From Acidocella aromatica (GTDB lineage Bacteria; Pseudomonadota; Alphaproteobacteria; Acetobacterales; Acetobacteraceae), in the NCBI RefSeq assembly GCF_014201825.1, contig NZ_JACHFJ010000003.1, positions 276,244-340,243 of the forward strand: 64,000 nt of DNA, read 5' to 3'. The translations under genes and the position numbers were made by a program. The notes under the pieces were generated by a model. It was not told the origin of the DNA, did not search any database, and saw nothing but the letters and a program-made list of their open reading frames with translations. Numbering within the stretch: position 1 is the first letter of the stretch; each line of letters starts with the position of its first letter. Shown here piece by piece: positions 27,935-42,544 of the stretch.

Positions 27935-29170
27935 ATGAGTTCCGGCATAGAGTCTGTCGCGTCTGCCCGCACGCGTGAGCTGTTTGGCCATCGCCCCTTT
28001 TTGCTGTTCCTGCTGGGGCGTGCCTTTTCCAGCTTCTCCTACCAGATCGGCGCGGTCGCCATAGGCTGGCAGGTTTATGCCCTTACCCATAGCGTGCTGG
28101 CGCTGGGCTTGATCGGGCTGGTGCAGTTCCTGCCCTCGGCGGGGCTCACCTTCTTCGCTGGTCACGCCGCCGACCAGTTCGACCGCCGCCGCGTGACCCA
28201 GGCCTGTCAGGGCATCGAAGGCACGGTCGCGCTGTTCCTGGCCTGGGGCGGTTGGGGCGGTTGGCTGAACGTGGCCGAGATCTTCGCCGCCGTGGTGGTG
28301 ATGGGGGCGGCGCGGTCCTTCGAGAGTCCGGCGGTGAGCGCCCTGCTGCCTGCCGTGGTGCCGGCGGGGATGTTGCAAAAGGCCACGGCCATGTCGTCCT
28401 CGGCATTCCAGACAGCCACCATCCTCGGTCCGGCGCTGGGCGGCCTGATCTACGCGCTCTCCTCCGCCGCGCCTTACGCGGTGATGGCCGCGGCCTGGGG
28501 CGTCTCGGCGGCCATGGCCGGGATGCTTCATGTGGAGCGTCCGGTGATGCCCAAGGAGCCGCCGACGCTGAAAGCCCTGTTCGCCGGGGTGGGGTTCGTG
28601 CGGCGGAGCCAGGAAATCCTGGGCACTATCTCGCTCGACCTGTTTGCCGTGATCCTGGGCGGCGCCACCGCGCTGCTGCCCGTTTATGCGCATGACATTC
28701 TGCACACTGGGCCATGGGGGCTGGGTGTATTGCGCGGCGCTCCGGCGATGGGGGCGCTGCTGGTCAGTGGCTGGATGACCCATTCGCCCATCGCCAGCCG
28801 GGTGGGGATGCGGATGTTCCAGGCCGTCATCCTTTACGGGGTGACGACCATAGTGTTCGGCCTGTCGCATTTCATGTGGCTGTCGGTAGCGGCGCTGTTC
28901 GTGATGGGGGCGGCGGACATGGTGAGCGTGGTCATCCGGCTTTCCCTGGTGCAGCTGCGCACTCCCGACGACATGCGCGGGCGGGTGGGGGCGGTGAACT
29001 TCCTGTTCATCAACGCCTCCAACCAGCTCGGCGAGTTCGAGAGCGGCTTCACCGCCGCGCTGTTCGGTACCGTACCAGCGGTTGTGCTGGGCGGGCTTGG
29101 CACGGTGGCGGTGGCGCTGCTGTGGATGCGGCTGTTCCCGGCGCTACGGAATGTGGAGAGGCTGGAATAA
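27935..29170 (+). CDS. MFS transporter (EntS/MFS_3-like)
   Basis: The 411-residue protein has about twelve hydrophobic segments and the MFS loop motif in GHAADQFDRRRV after the second. The overall pattern (LFLLGRAFSSFSYQIGAVAIGWQVY at the N-terminus) fits the EntS-like MFS_3 exporters. The substrate is unknown. It is divergent from asd with 117 bases between the start codons; the frame extends upstream on paper to 26660 but this is antisense to asd. Confidence 0.85.
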   Translation: MSSGIESVASARTRELFGHRPFLLFLLGRAFSSFSYQIGAVAIGWQVYALTHSVLALGLIGLVQFLPSAGLTFFAGHAADQFDRRRVTQACQGIEGTVALFLAWGGWGGWLNVAEIFAAVVVMGAARSFESPAVSALLPAVVPAGMLQKATAMSSSAFQTATILGPALGGLIYALSSAAPYAVMAAAWGVSAAMAGMLHVERPVMPKEPPTLKALFAGVGFVRRSQEILGTISLDLFAVILGGATALLPVYAHDILHTGPWGLGVLRGAPAMGALLVSGWMTHSPIASRVGMRMFQAVILYGVTTIVFGLSHFMWLSVAALFVMGAADMVSVVIRLSLVQLRTPDDMRGRVGAVNFLFINASNQLGEFESGFTAALFGTVPAVVLGGLGTVAVALLWMRLFPALRNVERLE

Positions 29171-29173
29171 AGC

Positions 29174-29201
29174 TTAACCCCCGAAGAAGACATGCTATAA
29201 C
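29174..29201 (+). promoter_or_regulatory. Candidate promoter of the small membrane protein
   Basis: TTAACC (29174-29179) and TATAAC (29196-29201) are separated by 16 bases, ending 22 bases before the ATG at 29224. The match to sigma-70 elements is good for the -10 and moderate for the -35. Confidence 0.4.
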
Positions 29202-29223
29202 GTCTCCGTAACAGGGGGCGGTC

Positions 29224-29544
29224 ATGCAAGAGATCATCAACGAGTTCGGCTCCGGGATCTATTACGTTGCCCATGTCGTGATGACCGGAATCGGCATTAT
29301 CGATGACGGCTTCTCCGTCTTCATGCGGGCGGCGGGGGTGGTCAACCCCGGGTTGCAGCTTGATTTTCTGCTGCTCATGGTCGTCGCCGTGGTGGTCTTG
29401 ACCATGCGTATCATTGGCGGCGGGCTGGGGTGGATCATCCTGCTGCTCTGCGTTCTGCTGCTGCTGCATCGTGTCGTGCCGGGGTTCAGCTCGCCCGGTG
29501 GGCTTCCCGCATCCTCGTCGCTACAGAGCGCCATACAGCAATAG
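29224..29544 (+). CDS. Small membrane protein of unknown function
   Basis: The 106-residue protein is not recognised. It has an amphipathic N-terminal region (EIINEFGSGIYYVAHVVMTG), one or two hydrophobic helices (LDFLLLMVVAVVVLTMRIIGGG and the following LGWIILLLCVLLLLHRVV) and a Ser/Pro-rich tail. A GGGGGC sequence before the ATG and a candidate promoter support expression. It lies between the MFS gene and the NCS1 permease on the same strand and has no obvious functional link to either. Confidence 0.6.
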   Translation: MQEIINEFGSGIYYVAHVVMTGIGIIDDGFSVFMRAAGVVNPGLQLDFLLLMVVAVVVLTMRIIGGGLGWIILLLCVLLLLHRVVPGFSSPGGLPASSSLQSAIQQ

Positions 29545-29677
29545 CCGCCTGGTTCGATTTACTTGACGGTTTTGTCATAAAACGGCAGGTGCTCTGTTAC
29601 TTCCCGTAACTGAGCCGGCGGTATCCGGCCTTGCGCGCGGGGCAATTTTGAGGGCCGGGCCCCTGAGGGAGTGCAGA

Positions 29678-30937
29678 ATGACCGCCGAAGTAACCCCCGA
29701 ACTTTATGGCATTATCGAAGAAAAAGGCATTGCCGAGGTCTCCCCGCAGGAGCGCCACGGTAACCCGAAGGCCGTGTTCGGCCTGTGGATGGCCGCGAAT
29801 ATCGAATTCGCGACCCTGACCACCGGCGCGCTGGCCACGGGCTGGCTGGGCCTGTCTTTCTCGGCGGCGCTGCTGGCTATCGTTATTGCCAATGTGCTGG
29901 GCGGGCTGGTGCTGGCCTTCTTCAGCACTTTCGGGGTGGATTACGGCCGCCCGCAGATGATCCAGGGCGCCAACTGGTTCGGCGAGCTGGGCAACAAGCT
30001 GCCCTCGCTGCTGAATTTCTTCGGCGGGTTTTCGTGGTTCGCGGTCAACACCATCGCCGGGGCCTATGCGCTGCAATATTTCTTCGGCGGCAGCCTCATC
30101 ATCGGCGTGGTCGCGCTCTCGCTGGTGCAGGTCGCCATCGCCTTCTTCGGGCATGACCTGATCCAGACGGCGGAGAAATACCTGGTCTATTTCCTGACCC
30201 TGGCCTTCCTGGCGCTCACCGTGGTGGCGGTGCAGCATCTGGGCCTCTCTGTGCCTGAGAACGTGAAGGCCGAGGCGGCGGTGGGCGGCTTCTCCGGCGC
30301 GTTCATCCTCACCGTCTCGATCATGGTGGGCTACATGGTCGGCTGGATTCCCTATTCCTCCGACTATACCCGCTATTTGCGTACCGAGACCGGCGCCGCC
30401 GGGGTGAAGAAGACCGTGTTCTCCTACGCCTTCCTCGGCTCGGTGATCTCCACCGTGTGGATCGAGGCGCTGGGCGCGCTGCTGGGGGCCGCCGTGTCCT
30501 TCACCAAGCCGTCTGACCTGTTCACCACCTGGATGCCCGACTGGTTCAAGGTGCCGTTCCTCATCGCCGTCATCCTGGGCACGATCAGTGCCAACATCAT
30601 CAACATCTACTCCGCCACGCTCTCCGCCCTGGCGGCGGCGAACTTCATCACCAATTACGAGAACTTCCTGCTGGTGCTCGGCTACTGGACCATGCCGTGG
30701 ATTGCTATCACCCTGCTGTGCCATGTTACCGACCGCGTCTCCCGCCTGCCGGTGAGTGCCGCGTTCATCGCCTGGGTGGGGGCCATCGCCGTGTCCTGGC
30801 CGTTCTATAACCAGGCACTTTATGTCGGCCCGGTGGCGGCCAAGTTCCCGCAGATTGGCGATTCCACCTTCATCGTCTCCTTCGTCGCCGGGGCGCTGTT
30901 CTATTTGCTGCTGAGCAAGCCCGCCAAGGCGGCGTAA
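29678..30937 (+). CDS. NCS1-family nucleobase permease (cytosine/purine type)
   Basis: The 419-residue transporter has about twelve hydrophobic segments and matches the cytosine/purine/hydantoin NCS1 family: FGLWMAANIEFATLTTGALA in the first helix, GANWFGELGNKLPSLLNFFGG, and WIPYSSDYTRYLR, the conserved helix 6 motif. It should import a nucleobase or related compound with a cation. ATG 29678 was chosen because the conserved N-terminus begins there. The 133-base leader shows no riboswitch that I recognise. A terminator follows the stop. Confidence 0.88.
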   Translation: MTAEVTPELYGIIEEKGIAEVSPQERHGNPKAVFGLWMAANIEFATLTTGALATGWLGLSFSAALLAIVIANVLGGLVLAFFSTFGVDYGRPQMIQGANWFGELGNKLPSLLNFFGGFSWFAVNTIAGAYALQYFFGGSLIIGVVALSLVQVAIAFFGHDLIQTAEKYLVYFLTLAFLALTVVAVQHLGLSVPENVKAEAAVGGFSGAFILTVSIMVGYMVGWIPYSSDYTRYLRTETGAAGVKKTVFSYAFLGSVISTVWIEALGALLGAAVSFTKPSDLFTTWMPDWFKVPFLIAVILGTISANIINIYSATLSALAAANFITNYENFLLVLGYWTMPWIAITLLCHVTDRVSRLPVSAAFIAWVGAIAVSWPFYNQALYVGPVAAKFPQIGDSTFIVSFVAGALFYLLLSKPAKAA

Positions 30938-30959
30938 GCCAGCAACATCGCACGCTACG

Positions 30960-30994
30960 AACCGGCCAGGGGGATGCCCTCTGGCCGGTTTTTT
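30960..30994 (+). terminator. Terminator after the NCS1 permease
   Basis: AACCGGCCAG (30960-30969) pairs with CTGGCCGGTT (30981-30990) and runs into six T. It overlaps the first base of the stop codon of the converging MFS gene. Confidence 0.85.
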
Positions 30995-32418
30995 CATGCC
31001 GGTTTGCCGGTGGTCACGCTGGCGTGCAGGTCGATCCGCGGCAGCCGTACCACCAGGGCGACGCCTAGCACCAGGAAGATGGCGGCGGCGAGGAAGCCGA
31101 GGCGGAAGCCCGAGAGGCTGGCATGCCCGGCCAGGGTTATGGCCACCCCCGCCAGCGTGGCCCCGAATGTGCCGCCCATGGCGCGCACCACCAGCAAGAT
31201 GCCGGTTGCAGCGCCCATCTCGCCGCGATGGGCAAGGCTTTGCACCGCCACCAGCGTGGTTGGCATCAGCCCGCCCAGGCCAATGCCCCCCAGCGCGGCG
31301 AAGCCGACCGGCCAAAGCGGGCTTGCGGCATGCAGGCTGAAGCAGAGCAGGCCGTAGCCAATGGTGCCGATCAGCAGCGCCGCCGTCAGCACGGGCTTCA
31401 CCTGCCCGGTGCGCCGGGTGGTTTGCCCGGCGGCAAAGGCGCCGATGGTGCTGGCGAACAGCATCGGCACCAGATGCAGGCCCGCGGTGGAGGCGGTTTC
31501 ACCGTAGATCCATTGCAGCAGCAGCGGCAGCAGGAAGATGGCGGTGAACAAGGCCGCCGAAGTCAGCCCGCCGAGCAACGCGACGCCCCCGACCCGGCTC
31601 AGCAACGCCGCCGGCAGCAGCGGCGCCGGGGCTATGCGCTGCTGCGCCGCGAGCAGGGCGAAGCCGAGCAGGGCGGCGGCCCAGATCGCCGCCTCCTGCC
31701 AGGAAAGCCAGGGGAAATCCGTGCCGCCCTCGCTCAGCGCCAGCACGGTGGCGGCCACGCTGAACATCAGCAGCGCCGCCCCGGCATAGTCGATGCGCCC
31801 TTTGGTTCCCGCCACGGGCAGGCTCCGCAAGGCGCGGGTGCTCATGACAAGCGCGATGACCGCCAGCGGCAAATTGCCCCAGAAGATCCAGCGCCAGGAG
31901 AGATGCTGGGTGATGAAACCGCCCACCACCGGCCCGGCAAGGGACGAGAGTGCCCACATGGAGGCGAACCAGCCCTGGTAGCGCCCGCGCTCGCGCGGCG
32001 GCACCACATCGGCCACCGCCGCCTGGCCAACGGCCGCCAGCGCCCCGCCGCCCAGGCCCTGCAGCGCCCGGCCCAGAGCGAGCATCGGCACCGAATCCGC
32101 CACGGCGCAGACGACGCAGGCCGCCAGAAACACCAACAGCGCCGGGGCCAGGACCTTGTAGCGCCCGATATGGTCGGAGAGTTTGCCGTAAATGGGCGTG
32201 GTGGCGGTGGTGGTGAGCAGATAGGCCGAGACCACCCAGGAAAGATGCGCGTCGCCATGCAGGTTGGCGGCGATCTGCGGTATGGCGGGCAGCACCACCG
32301 ACTGGTCCAGCGCCACCAGCAGGATGCAGGTGATAACCCCCGTGACCACGCGCAGCCGTTCGGCATGGCTGTAGTCGCGTTGTTCCGGTATTGCCGTGGC
32401 GCTGGCGTTTGCCGTCAT
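30994..32418 (-). CDS. MFS multidrug-type exporter (DHA2, 14-TM like)
   Basis: The 474-residue protein starts after a short polar N-terminus with LRVVTGVITCILLVALDQSVVLPAIPQIA and carries GRALQGLGGGALAAVGQAAVADVVPPRERGRYQG-type sequence, the antiporter motif C region, characteristic of drug:H+ DHA2 transporters of the EmrB/MdtD class (only short pieces shown). Start at ATG 32418 follows the conserved N-terminus; the longer frame to 33189 is not supported. No fusion-protein gene or regulator is next to it. Confidence 0.85.
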   Translation of the reverse strand: MTANASATAIPEQRDYSHAERLRVVTGVITCILLVALDQSVVLPAIPQIAANLHGDAHLSWVVSAYLLTTTATTPIYGKLSDHIGRYKVLAPALLVFLAACVVCAVADSVPMLALGRALQGLGGGALAAVGQAAVADVVPPRERGRYQGWFASMWALSSLAGPVVGGFITQHLSWRWIFWGNLPLAVIALVMSTRALRSLPVAGTKGRIDYAGAALLMFSVAATVLALSEGGTDFPWLSWQEAAIWAAALLGFALLAAQQRIAPAPLLPAALLSRVGGVALLGGLTSAALFTAIFLLPLLLQWIYGETASTAGLHLVPMLFASTIGAFAAGQTTRRTGQVKPVLTAALLIGTIGYGLLCFSLHAASPLWPVGFAALGGIGLGGLMPTTLVAVQSLAHRGEMGAATGILLVVRAMGGTFGATLAGVAITLAGHASLSGFRLGFLAAAIFLVLGVALVVRLPRIDLHASVTTGKPA

Positions 32419-32508
32419 GCCTGTGCACTCTCCCGTATTTGCGTTTTTCCCGCACTGCGGGAATAGAACAAGCCTCGCGCAGTTCTTAAGTTCAAGGGCC
32501 AACCCACC

Positions 32509-33084
32509 ATGCCGCTCAGCCATACCGTTCCGCGCCGCCTCTTGCACATGCGCGACATCCGCCTGAGCGGTTATGAGCGCGAGGACGGGCTCATGGATGT
32601 CGAGGCGCATATGACCGATATCAAGACCTACAGCGCCAGCAATATTGACCGGAATGGCATCCAGGCCGGGGAGCCGCTGCACGATATGTGGCTGCGCATG
32701 ACGCTGACGCAGGAGCTGGAGATCGTGGCCTGCGAGGCCGCGATGGACGCCACACCTTATTCCATATGTCCCGGAGTGGCGCCGAATTTCGAGCGGCTCA
32801 AGGGGCTGGTCATCGGCAAGGGGTTTCTTACCCAGGCGGCGCAGCGCGTGCGCGGGGTGGAGGGCTGCACGCATCTGCGCGAGCTGATCCAGCAGGTGGC
32901 CACCGTGGCCTACCAGACCCGCCAGGGGCTGCGTAAACCCACGGATAAGTCCGCGCCGGCGCACCATCTGGGCGCGGAGCCGCGGCTGGCGCGCGGGCTT
33001 CTCAACAGCTGTTACGCGCATGACGAGGCCGGGCCGATCGCCGCCAGGGCCCGCCCAGCCCCGGCTGAGGATGAAAACCGCTGA
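32509..33084 (+). CDS. DUF2889 family protein
   Basis: The 191-residue soluble protein matches the DUF2889 pattern: RRLLHMRDIRLSGYEREDG, the VEAHMTDIK segment, PLHDMWLRMTL and the CPGVAPNFERLKGL motif in the middle. The function of the family is unknown. It stands alone between the DHA2 exporter and the ATP synthase genes, divergent from the exporter with 90 bases between them. Confidence 0.8.
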   Translation: MPLSHTVPRRLLHMRDIRLSGYEREDGLMDVEAHMTDIKTYSASNIDRNGIQAGEPLHDMWLRMTLTQELEIVACEAAMDATPYSICPGVAPNFERLKGLVIGKGFLTQAAQRVRGVEGCTHLRELIQQVATVAYQTRQGLRKPTDKSAPAHHLGAEPRLARGLLNSCYAHDEAGPIAARARPAPAEDENR

Positions 33085-33207
33085 AACTAGACGTCCGATG
33101 AAACGTTTACGGCCTTGCTGCGCGTAAAACGCTATGTTACTGCCCCGCGCAGCCCCGGCTAAGGGGGCTTGAATTTTAGACCATGGCAACTAGGCGGGAC
33201 AAAAATA

Positions 33208-33771
33208 TTGGCCGAGATCACAGGCACTGGCGAGACCGGGTTGACCGCGCGTTACGCGGCTGCTCTGTATGCACTGGCTTTTGAGCAGAACGCCCTGAAC
33301 GAGGTAATTGAGCAGATGCAGGCTCTCGGGCGGCTGATCGCCGAGAGCGCGCCGCTCAAGCAGTTCCTGGCCAACCCGCTGACCGACGCCGCCAAGGCCC
33401 GCCAGGTTCTGGCCGATGCCCTCGCCGCCCAGGGTTTCGGCACGCTGGTGCGCAATTTCGTCAATGTCGTCGTGGCGAATCGCCGCCTGCGCGACCTGCC
33501 GGCCCCGGTCGCCGGTTTCGCCGCCTATGTCGCCGCCAAGCGCGGCGAGGTCGTGGCCGATGTCACCTCCTCGCACGAGCTTACCGAATTGCAGCGCACC
33601 CAGCTGCGTGCCCGCCTGGCGGAAGCCGGCTATGGCAATGTCCGTCTTGTCGAGCACACCGACCCCAGCCTGCTCGGCGGGCTGGTGCTGAAAGTCGGCG
33701 CCAAACTTTTCGATACCAGCCTTAAGTCACGCCTTAACCGGCTCAACTATTCTCTCAAGGGAGCTGCCTGA
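33208..33771 (+). CDS. atpH: ATP synthase F1 subunit delta
   Basis: The 187-residue subunit links F1 to the b-type stator. [17 protein letters not shown] at the N-terminus and the C-terminal [21 protein letters not shown] segment are the OSCP/delta hallmarks. The frame opens at a TTG at 33169, but TTG 33208, preceded by AGGCGGG, gives the normal family N-terminus ([11 protein letters not shown]). It starts the atpHAGDC operon, next to atpA with 1 base between stop and start. Fo genes are not in the window, as is usual in alphaproteobacteria. Confidence 0.93.
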   Translation: MAEITGTGETGLTARYAAALYALAFEQNALNEVIEQMQALGRLIAESAPLKQFLANPLTDAAKARQVLADALAAQGFGTLVRNFVNVVVANRRLRDLPAPVAGFAAYVAAKRGEVVADVTSSHELTELQRTQLRARLAEAGYGNVRLVEHTDPSLLGGLVLKVGAKLFDTSLKSRLNRLNYSLKGAA

Positions 33772-33772
33772 C

Positions 33773-35305
<1,533 letters not shown>

Positions 35306-35309
35306 GCCC

Positions 35310-37626
<2,317 letters not shown>

Positions 37627-37629
37627 TCA

Positions 37630-38046
37630 ATGCCGATCGCCCTGGAAATCATCAGCCCGGAAAAGCTGCTGCTGGCGCGTGACGTCGATATGGTCGTCAT
37701 TCCTGGCACGGAGGGCGATATCGGCGTGCTCCCGGGGCACTCGATGCTGATCACCGGTCTGCGCGGCGGGCTGGTGGACATCTACGAGAAGGACCAGGTC
37801 ACCGACCGTTTCTTCGTCTCCGGCGGTTTCGCCGAGATCACCGAATCGCGCATCGCCGTGCTGGCCGATGAGATCGTCCGTCAGGCCGATCTCGACCCGG
37901 CCAAGGCGGCGGACGCCCTGGCCAAGGCCAAGGCGGCGTATGAGGCGGCGGATCTGAACAATGCCGACGCCTATCGCGAGGTCTCCGACCAGCTGATCTC
38001 CGCACAGGCGATGGTCGACTCCATCGCCCCCGGCAAGGCGGAATAG
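37630..38046 (+). CDS. atpC: ATP synthase F1 subunit epsilon
   Basis: The 138-residue subunit has the beta-sandwich start (ALEIISPEKLLLARDVDMVV and PGTEGDIGVLPGHS) and a C-terminal helical part with AADALAKAKAAYEAAD. It closes the operon; a strong terminator begins 25 bases after its stop. Confidence 0.95.
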   Translation: MPIALEIISPEKLLLARDVDMVVIPGTEGDIGVLPGHSMLITGLRGGLVDIYEKDQVTDRFFVSGGFAEITESRIAVLADEIVRQADLDPAKAADALAKAKAAYEAADLNNADAYREVSDQLISAQAMVDSIAPGKAE

Positions 38047-38071
38047 TTAGCGAGCCAAGAGGCGGCGAATT

Positions 38072-38104
38072 AAAAAGGCTCTCCCGCAGGGGAGAGCCTT
38101 TTTT
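38072..38104. terminator. Terminator of the ATP synthase operon
   Basis: AAAAAGGCTCTCCC pairs with GGGAGAGCCTTTTT around a GCAG loop, with T- and A-tracts on both sides. It can serve both atpC and the converging TSUP gene. Confidence 0.92.
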
Positions 38105-38126
38105 GTTGGTGGCTGGATGCTGGACT

Positions 38127-38924
38127 TCAGTGTGTCAGCATCTTGAGCCCGACGAGGAAGAGGATGATGCCCAGCAGAATCTTCAGCACCACATCCGGGG
38201 CGTAGCGCGCGCCGTAGCTGCCGATGATGATGCCCGGGACGGAGCCGACCAGCAGCGATTCCAGCAGCGTGAAATTGATGGTGCCGAGATACCAGTGCCC
38301 GAGCCCGGCGAGCAGGGTCAGCGGCACGGCATGGGCAATGTCCGACCCTACGATGCGCACGATCGGCAAGCGCGGGTAGAGGACGAGCAGGGCGATGGTG
38401 CCCAGCGCCCCGGCCCCCACGGATGACAGCGATACCAGCACGCCTAGGATGAAGCCGACCACGACGGTCAGCTTTAAGGAATTGGTCTCGCCGAATTCCG
38501 GGTAGCGACGCGCGATGAGGTGGACGATTTTATCTTTGAACAGCAGCGAAACGGCGCTGAGTAGTAGCGCCACGCCCAGCGCCGTGGTGATGGCCGTGGT
38601 GATCGCCTTGCTGTTGATGCCGAAATAGCTGATCGCCAGCAGGCTGAGGACGGTGGCAGGTACGGAGCCGGTGGCCAGACGGCGCACGATGCCCCAATCC
38701 ACGGTCTTGCCGGCGCTGTGGATGGTGGTGCCGACCGTCTTGGTGGCGGCGGCGAAGAGCAAATCAGTGCCGACCGCTGTGGCGGGATGAAAGCGGAAGA
38801 AGAGTACGAGAATCGGCGTCATCAGCGAGCCGCCGCCTACACCCGTCAGCCCGACGGCCAAGCCCACGAGCAGGCCGGAGAACGCATAACCAGGCTGAAC
38901 AGACATATGATCTATTATATTCAT
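38127..38924 (-). CDS. TSUP (TauE/SafE) family membrane permease
   Basis: The 265-residue protein has about eight hydrophobic segments and the two repeated TSUP motifs, LAVGLTGVGGGSLMTPILV near the N-terminus and LVSLSSVGAGALGTIALLV in the second half. The family moves sulfite, sulfonates or organic anions; the substrate here is unknown. ATG 38924 was chosen over a GTG at 38939 and an internal ATG at 38906 on position alone, as no strong ribosome-binding site marks any of them. It converges with the ATP synthase operon. Confidence 0.88.
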   Translation of the reverse strand: MNIIDHMSVQPGYAFSGLLVGLAVGLTGVGGGSLMTPILVLFFRFHPATAVGTDLLFAAATKTVGTTIHSAGKTVDWGIVRRLATGSVPATVLSLLAISYFGINSKAITTAITTALGVALLLSAVSLLFKDKIVHLIARRYPEFGETNSLKLTVVVGFILGVLVSLSSVGAGALGTIALLVLYPRLPIVRIVGSDIAHAVPLTLLAGLGHWYLGTINFTLLESLLVGSVPGIIIGSYGARYAPDVVLKILLGIILFLVGLKMLTH

Positions 38925-38960
38925 AGGCTTACCTATCACATGGGTAGCCGATGGAGCAAT

Positions 38961-39861
<901 letters not shown>

Positions 39862-39869
<8 letters not shown>

Positions 39870-40518
39870 TGCTCTGCCCGGTGGCAGCCCAATCCTTCAT
39901 GAAGGCGGCGAGGCCCTTGTCGGTGAGCGGGTGGTTGTAGAGCTGCTTGATCACGCCCGGCGGGATGGTGGCGACATCGGCGCCCATCTTGGCGGCCTCG
40001 ATCAGGTGGATCGGGTTGCGGATGGAGGCAGCCAGAACCTCGGTCTTGATGTTCGGGTAGTTGGCGTAGATCTGCACGATGTCGGCGATCAGATCCATGC
40101 CGTTCTGGCCGATATCGTCCAGGCGGCCGATGAAGGGGGAGATGAAGGTGGCGCCGGCCTTGGCCGCCAGCAGCGCCTGGGCAGCGGAGAAGCACAGGGT
40201 CACGTTCACCATCACGCCATCCTGCGAGAGGGTGTGGCAGGCGCGCAGGCCGTCCGGCGTCAGGGGTACCTTGATCACCACGTTCTTGGCGATCTTGCGC
40301 AGCACTTTGGCCTCTTTGAGCATCTGCTTGTACTCGGTGGCGGCCACTTCGGCGCTCACCGGGCCGTCCACCACCTCGCAGATCTCGGCGATCACGTCGA
40401 GAATCTTGCGGCCGGACTTGGCGATGAGGGAGGGATTCGTGGTCACGCCATCCAACAGGCCGGTTTCGGCCAGCTCGCGGATTTCGTTGATCTCGGCGGT
40501 ATCTACAAAGAATTTCAT
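39862..40518 (-). CDS. Small transaldolase / fructose-6-phosphate aldolase family protein
   Basis: The 218-residue TIM-barrel enzyme matches the short transaldolase/FSA (TalC/MipB) subfamily: [29 protein letters not shown], the Schiff-base lysine in NVVIKVPLT and [12 protein letters not shown]. These act either as transaldolase or as fructose-6-phosphate aldolase, and annotation commonly uses fsa or tal. The sequence alone does not decide between them. It is divergent from priA with 43 bases between start codons. Confidence 0.9.
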
Positions 40519-40561
40519 GGGTTACTTTCCGGTGGTCTGGGTTCCTGGTTAAGCATACAGC

Positions 40562-42544
40562 ATGGAGCCCTCCGCCCAAACAACCCGTGTGAGCGTATTG
40601 CTCCCCTATAAGTTCGACACCGCCTTCACCTATGCGGCTGACGAACCGTTGGCGCCGGGCACATTAGTAAGAGTGCCGCTGGGCTCGCGCGTGGTGGTGG
40701 GGGCGGTGTGGGATGATGCGCCAGATATGGCGGTGAAGGTGAAGCCCATTGCCGGGGTGTATGCCGTCCCGCCGCTGCCGGAGACGACTCGCAAGTTCAT
40801 CGACTGGGTGGCGGGCTACACCCTGGCCCGGCGCGGCGATGTGCTGGCTTTGGGGCTAAAGGAGCAACTACTCGTCGCCCCGCCCAAGCGCGCCAAGCAA
40901 TTCGCGTTTGGCGGCGCTGACCCCGCTCTTCCTGGCCCGGTGCTCTCCCCGGCGCAGGAGGCGGCGGCCACGGCGCTTTGCGCCTCTGTGTGGGCGCAAA
41001 AATTCGAGGTGACGCTGCTCGACGGCGTTACCGGCTCGGGCAAGACCGAGGTGTATCTGGAAGCCGTGGCCGAGGCGTTGCGCCTGGGCCGTCAAGTGAT
41101 GGTGCTGCTGCCTGAGATCGCGCTGTCCATCCAGGTTCTTGAGCGTTTCGCTGCGCGCTTCGGCACTGCCCCGGCGGTCTGGCATTCCGAGCTCACCCCG
41201 GCGCACCGGCGCGAGACCTACCGCGCCGTGGCCGAAGGGCGGGCCGATGTGGTGGTGGGGGCGCGCTCGGCGTTGTTCCTGCCGTTCCCCAAGCTTGGGC
41301 TCATCGTGGTGGATGAGGAGCATGAGACCGCCTTCAAGCAGGAGGATGGCGTGATGTATAACGCGCGGGACATGGCGGTGGTGCGCGCCAAGTTCTGTGC
41401 CTGCCCTGTGGTGTTGGTGAGTGCCACGCCAAGCCTGGAGAGTGTGGAGAACGCTGCCCAGGGGCGTTACCGTAAGCTGGACCTGCCCTCACGCCATGGC
41501 GGGGCGTCCCTGCCCAAGACCCACGCCATCGATCTGCGCCAGGCCCCGCCGGAGCGGGGGAAGTTCCTCTCGCCCCGGCTGCTGGCGGCGATGCGCGAGA
41601 CGCTGGAGCGCGGCGAGCAGGCGATGTTGTTCCTTAATCGTCGGGGTTACGCGCCGCTGACGCTGTGCCGCAAATGCGGCCACCGGATTGCCTGCCCACA
41701 TTGCAGCGCCTGGCTGGTGGAGCATCGCTCCCACGCCCGGCTGATCTGCCATCACTGTGGCCATACCATCCCCAAGCCGGTGCAATGCCCCTCCTGCGAG
41801 GCGGAGAATTCCTTCGTGCCGATCGGCCCCGGTGTCGAGCGCATTGCCGAGGAGGTGGCCGAAGCCTTCCCCGATACGGGAGCGCTGGTCATGGCGTCGG
41901 ACATCATCGTCGGCCCGGCCCAGGCGGCGGAGGCGGCGCGGCGGATCAATGCGCGCGAGGTGGGGATCATCATTGGTACGCAGATGGTGGCCAAGGGCTG
42001 GCATTTTCCGCTGCTCACGCTGGTGGGGGTGGTGGATGCCGATCTGGGGCTGGCGGGAGGCGATCTGCGCGCAAGCGAGCATACGGTGCAGATGCTGCAT
42101 CAGGTAGCGGGCCGCGCCGGGCGGGCTGGGGCGCCGGGGCAGGTGCTGCTGCAGACCTTCGCGCCCGAGCATCCGGTGATCGCCGCACTGCTCTCGGGCG
42201 ATCTGCAGGAGTTCCTGGCGCAGGAGGCGGCGCAGCGTCGGCCCGGCCATTGGCCGCCTTTCGGGCGGCTGGCGGCGCTCATCATCAGCGCCACCGATGA
42301 GCGCATGGCCGATCAGGCGGCGCGCGATCTCGCCCGTGCGGCGCCGCGCGGGCAGGGGATTCAGGTGCTGGGGCCGGCACCCGCGCCCATCGCGCTGCTG
42401 CGCGGACGGTTCCGGCGGCGGCTATTGCTGAAGACAACACGAGAGATTGCCGTGCAGCCCTTGCTGCGGGACTGGCTGGCGCGGGTGGAAGTGCCGCGTG
42501 TGGTGCGAGTCGATGTGGATATCGACCCGGTGTCTTTCATGTAA
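40562..42544 (+). CDS. priA: Primosomal protein N' (replication restart helicase PriA)
   Basis: The 660-residue superfamily 2 helicase restarts stalled forks. It has an N-terminal DNA-binding domain, Walker [18 protein letters not shown], the DEEH box ([14 protein letters not shown]) and eight zinc cysteines in CRKCG, CPHC, CHHCG and CPSC. It is somewhat shorter than the roughly 730 residues of E. coli PriA, mainly between known domains. The next gene on the opposite strand ends at the very next base. Confidence 0.95.
   Translation: MEPSAQTTRVSVLLPYKFDTAFTYAADEPLAPGTLVRVPLGSRVVVGAVWDDAPDMAVKVKPIAGVYAVPPLPETTRKFIDWVAGYTLARRGDVLALGLKEQLLVAPPKRAKQFAFGGADPALPGPVLSPAQEAAATALCASVWAQKFEVTLLDGVTGSGKTEVYLEAVAEALRLGRQVMVLLPEIALSIQVLERFAARFGTAPAVWHSELTPAHRRETYRAVAEGRADVVVGARSALFLPFPKLGLIVVDEEHETAFKQEDGVMYNARDMAVVRAKFCACPVVLVSATPSLESVENAAQGRYRKLDLPSRHGGASLPKTHAIDLRQAPPERGKFLSPRLLAAMRETLERGEQAMLFLNRRGYAPLTLCRKCGHRIACPHCSAWLVEHRSHARLICHHCGHTIPKPVQCPSCEAENSFVPIGPGVERIAEEVAEAFPDTGALVMASDIIVGPAQAAEAARRINAREVGIIIGTQMVAKGWHFPLLTLVGVVDADLGLAGGDLRASEHTVQMLHQVAGRAGRAGAPGQVLLQTFAPEHPVIAALLSGDLQEFLAQEAAQRRPGHWPPFGRLAALIISATDERMADQAARDLARAAPRGQGIQVLGPAPAPIALLRGRFRRRLLLKTTREIAVQPLLRDWLARVEVPRVVRVDVDIDPVSFM

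Noticed and set aside
29545..29677. Riboswitch in the leader of the NCS1 permease
   Set aside because: The leader has GC-rich inverted segments but matches no class that I know (guanidine, preQ1, xanthine motifs looked for by eye).
29597..31315. 572-codon frame on the minus strand
   Set aside because: Antisense to the NCS1 permease and without motifs.
33115..33138. TTGCTG and TATGTT as an atp promoter
   Set aside because: The spacing of 12 bases is too short for a sigma-70 promoter.
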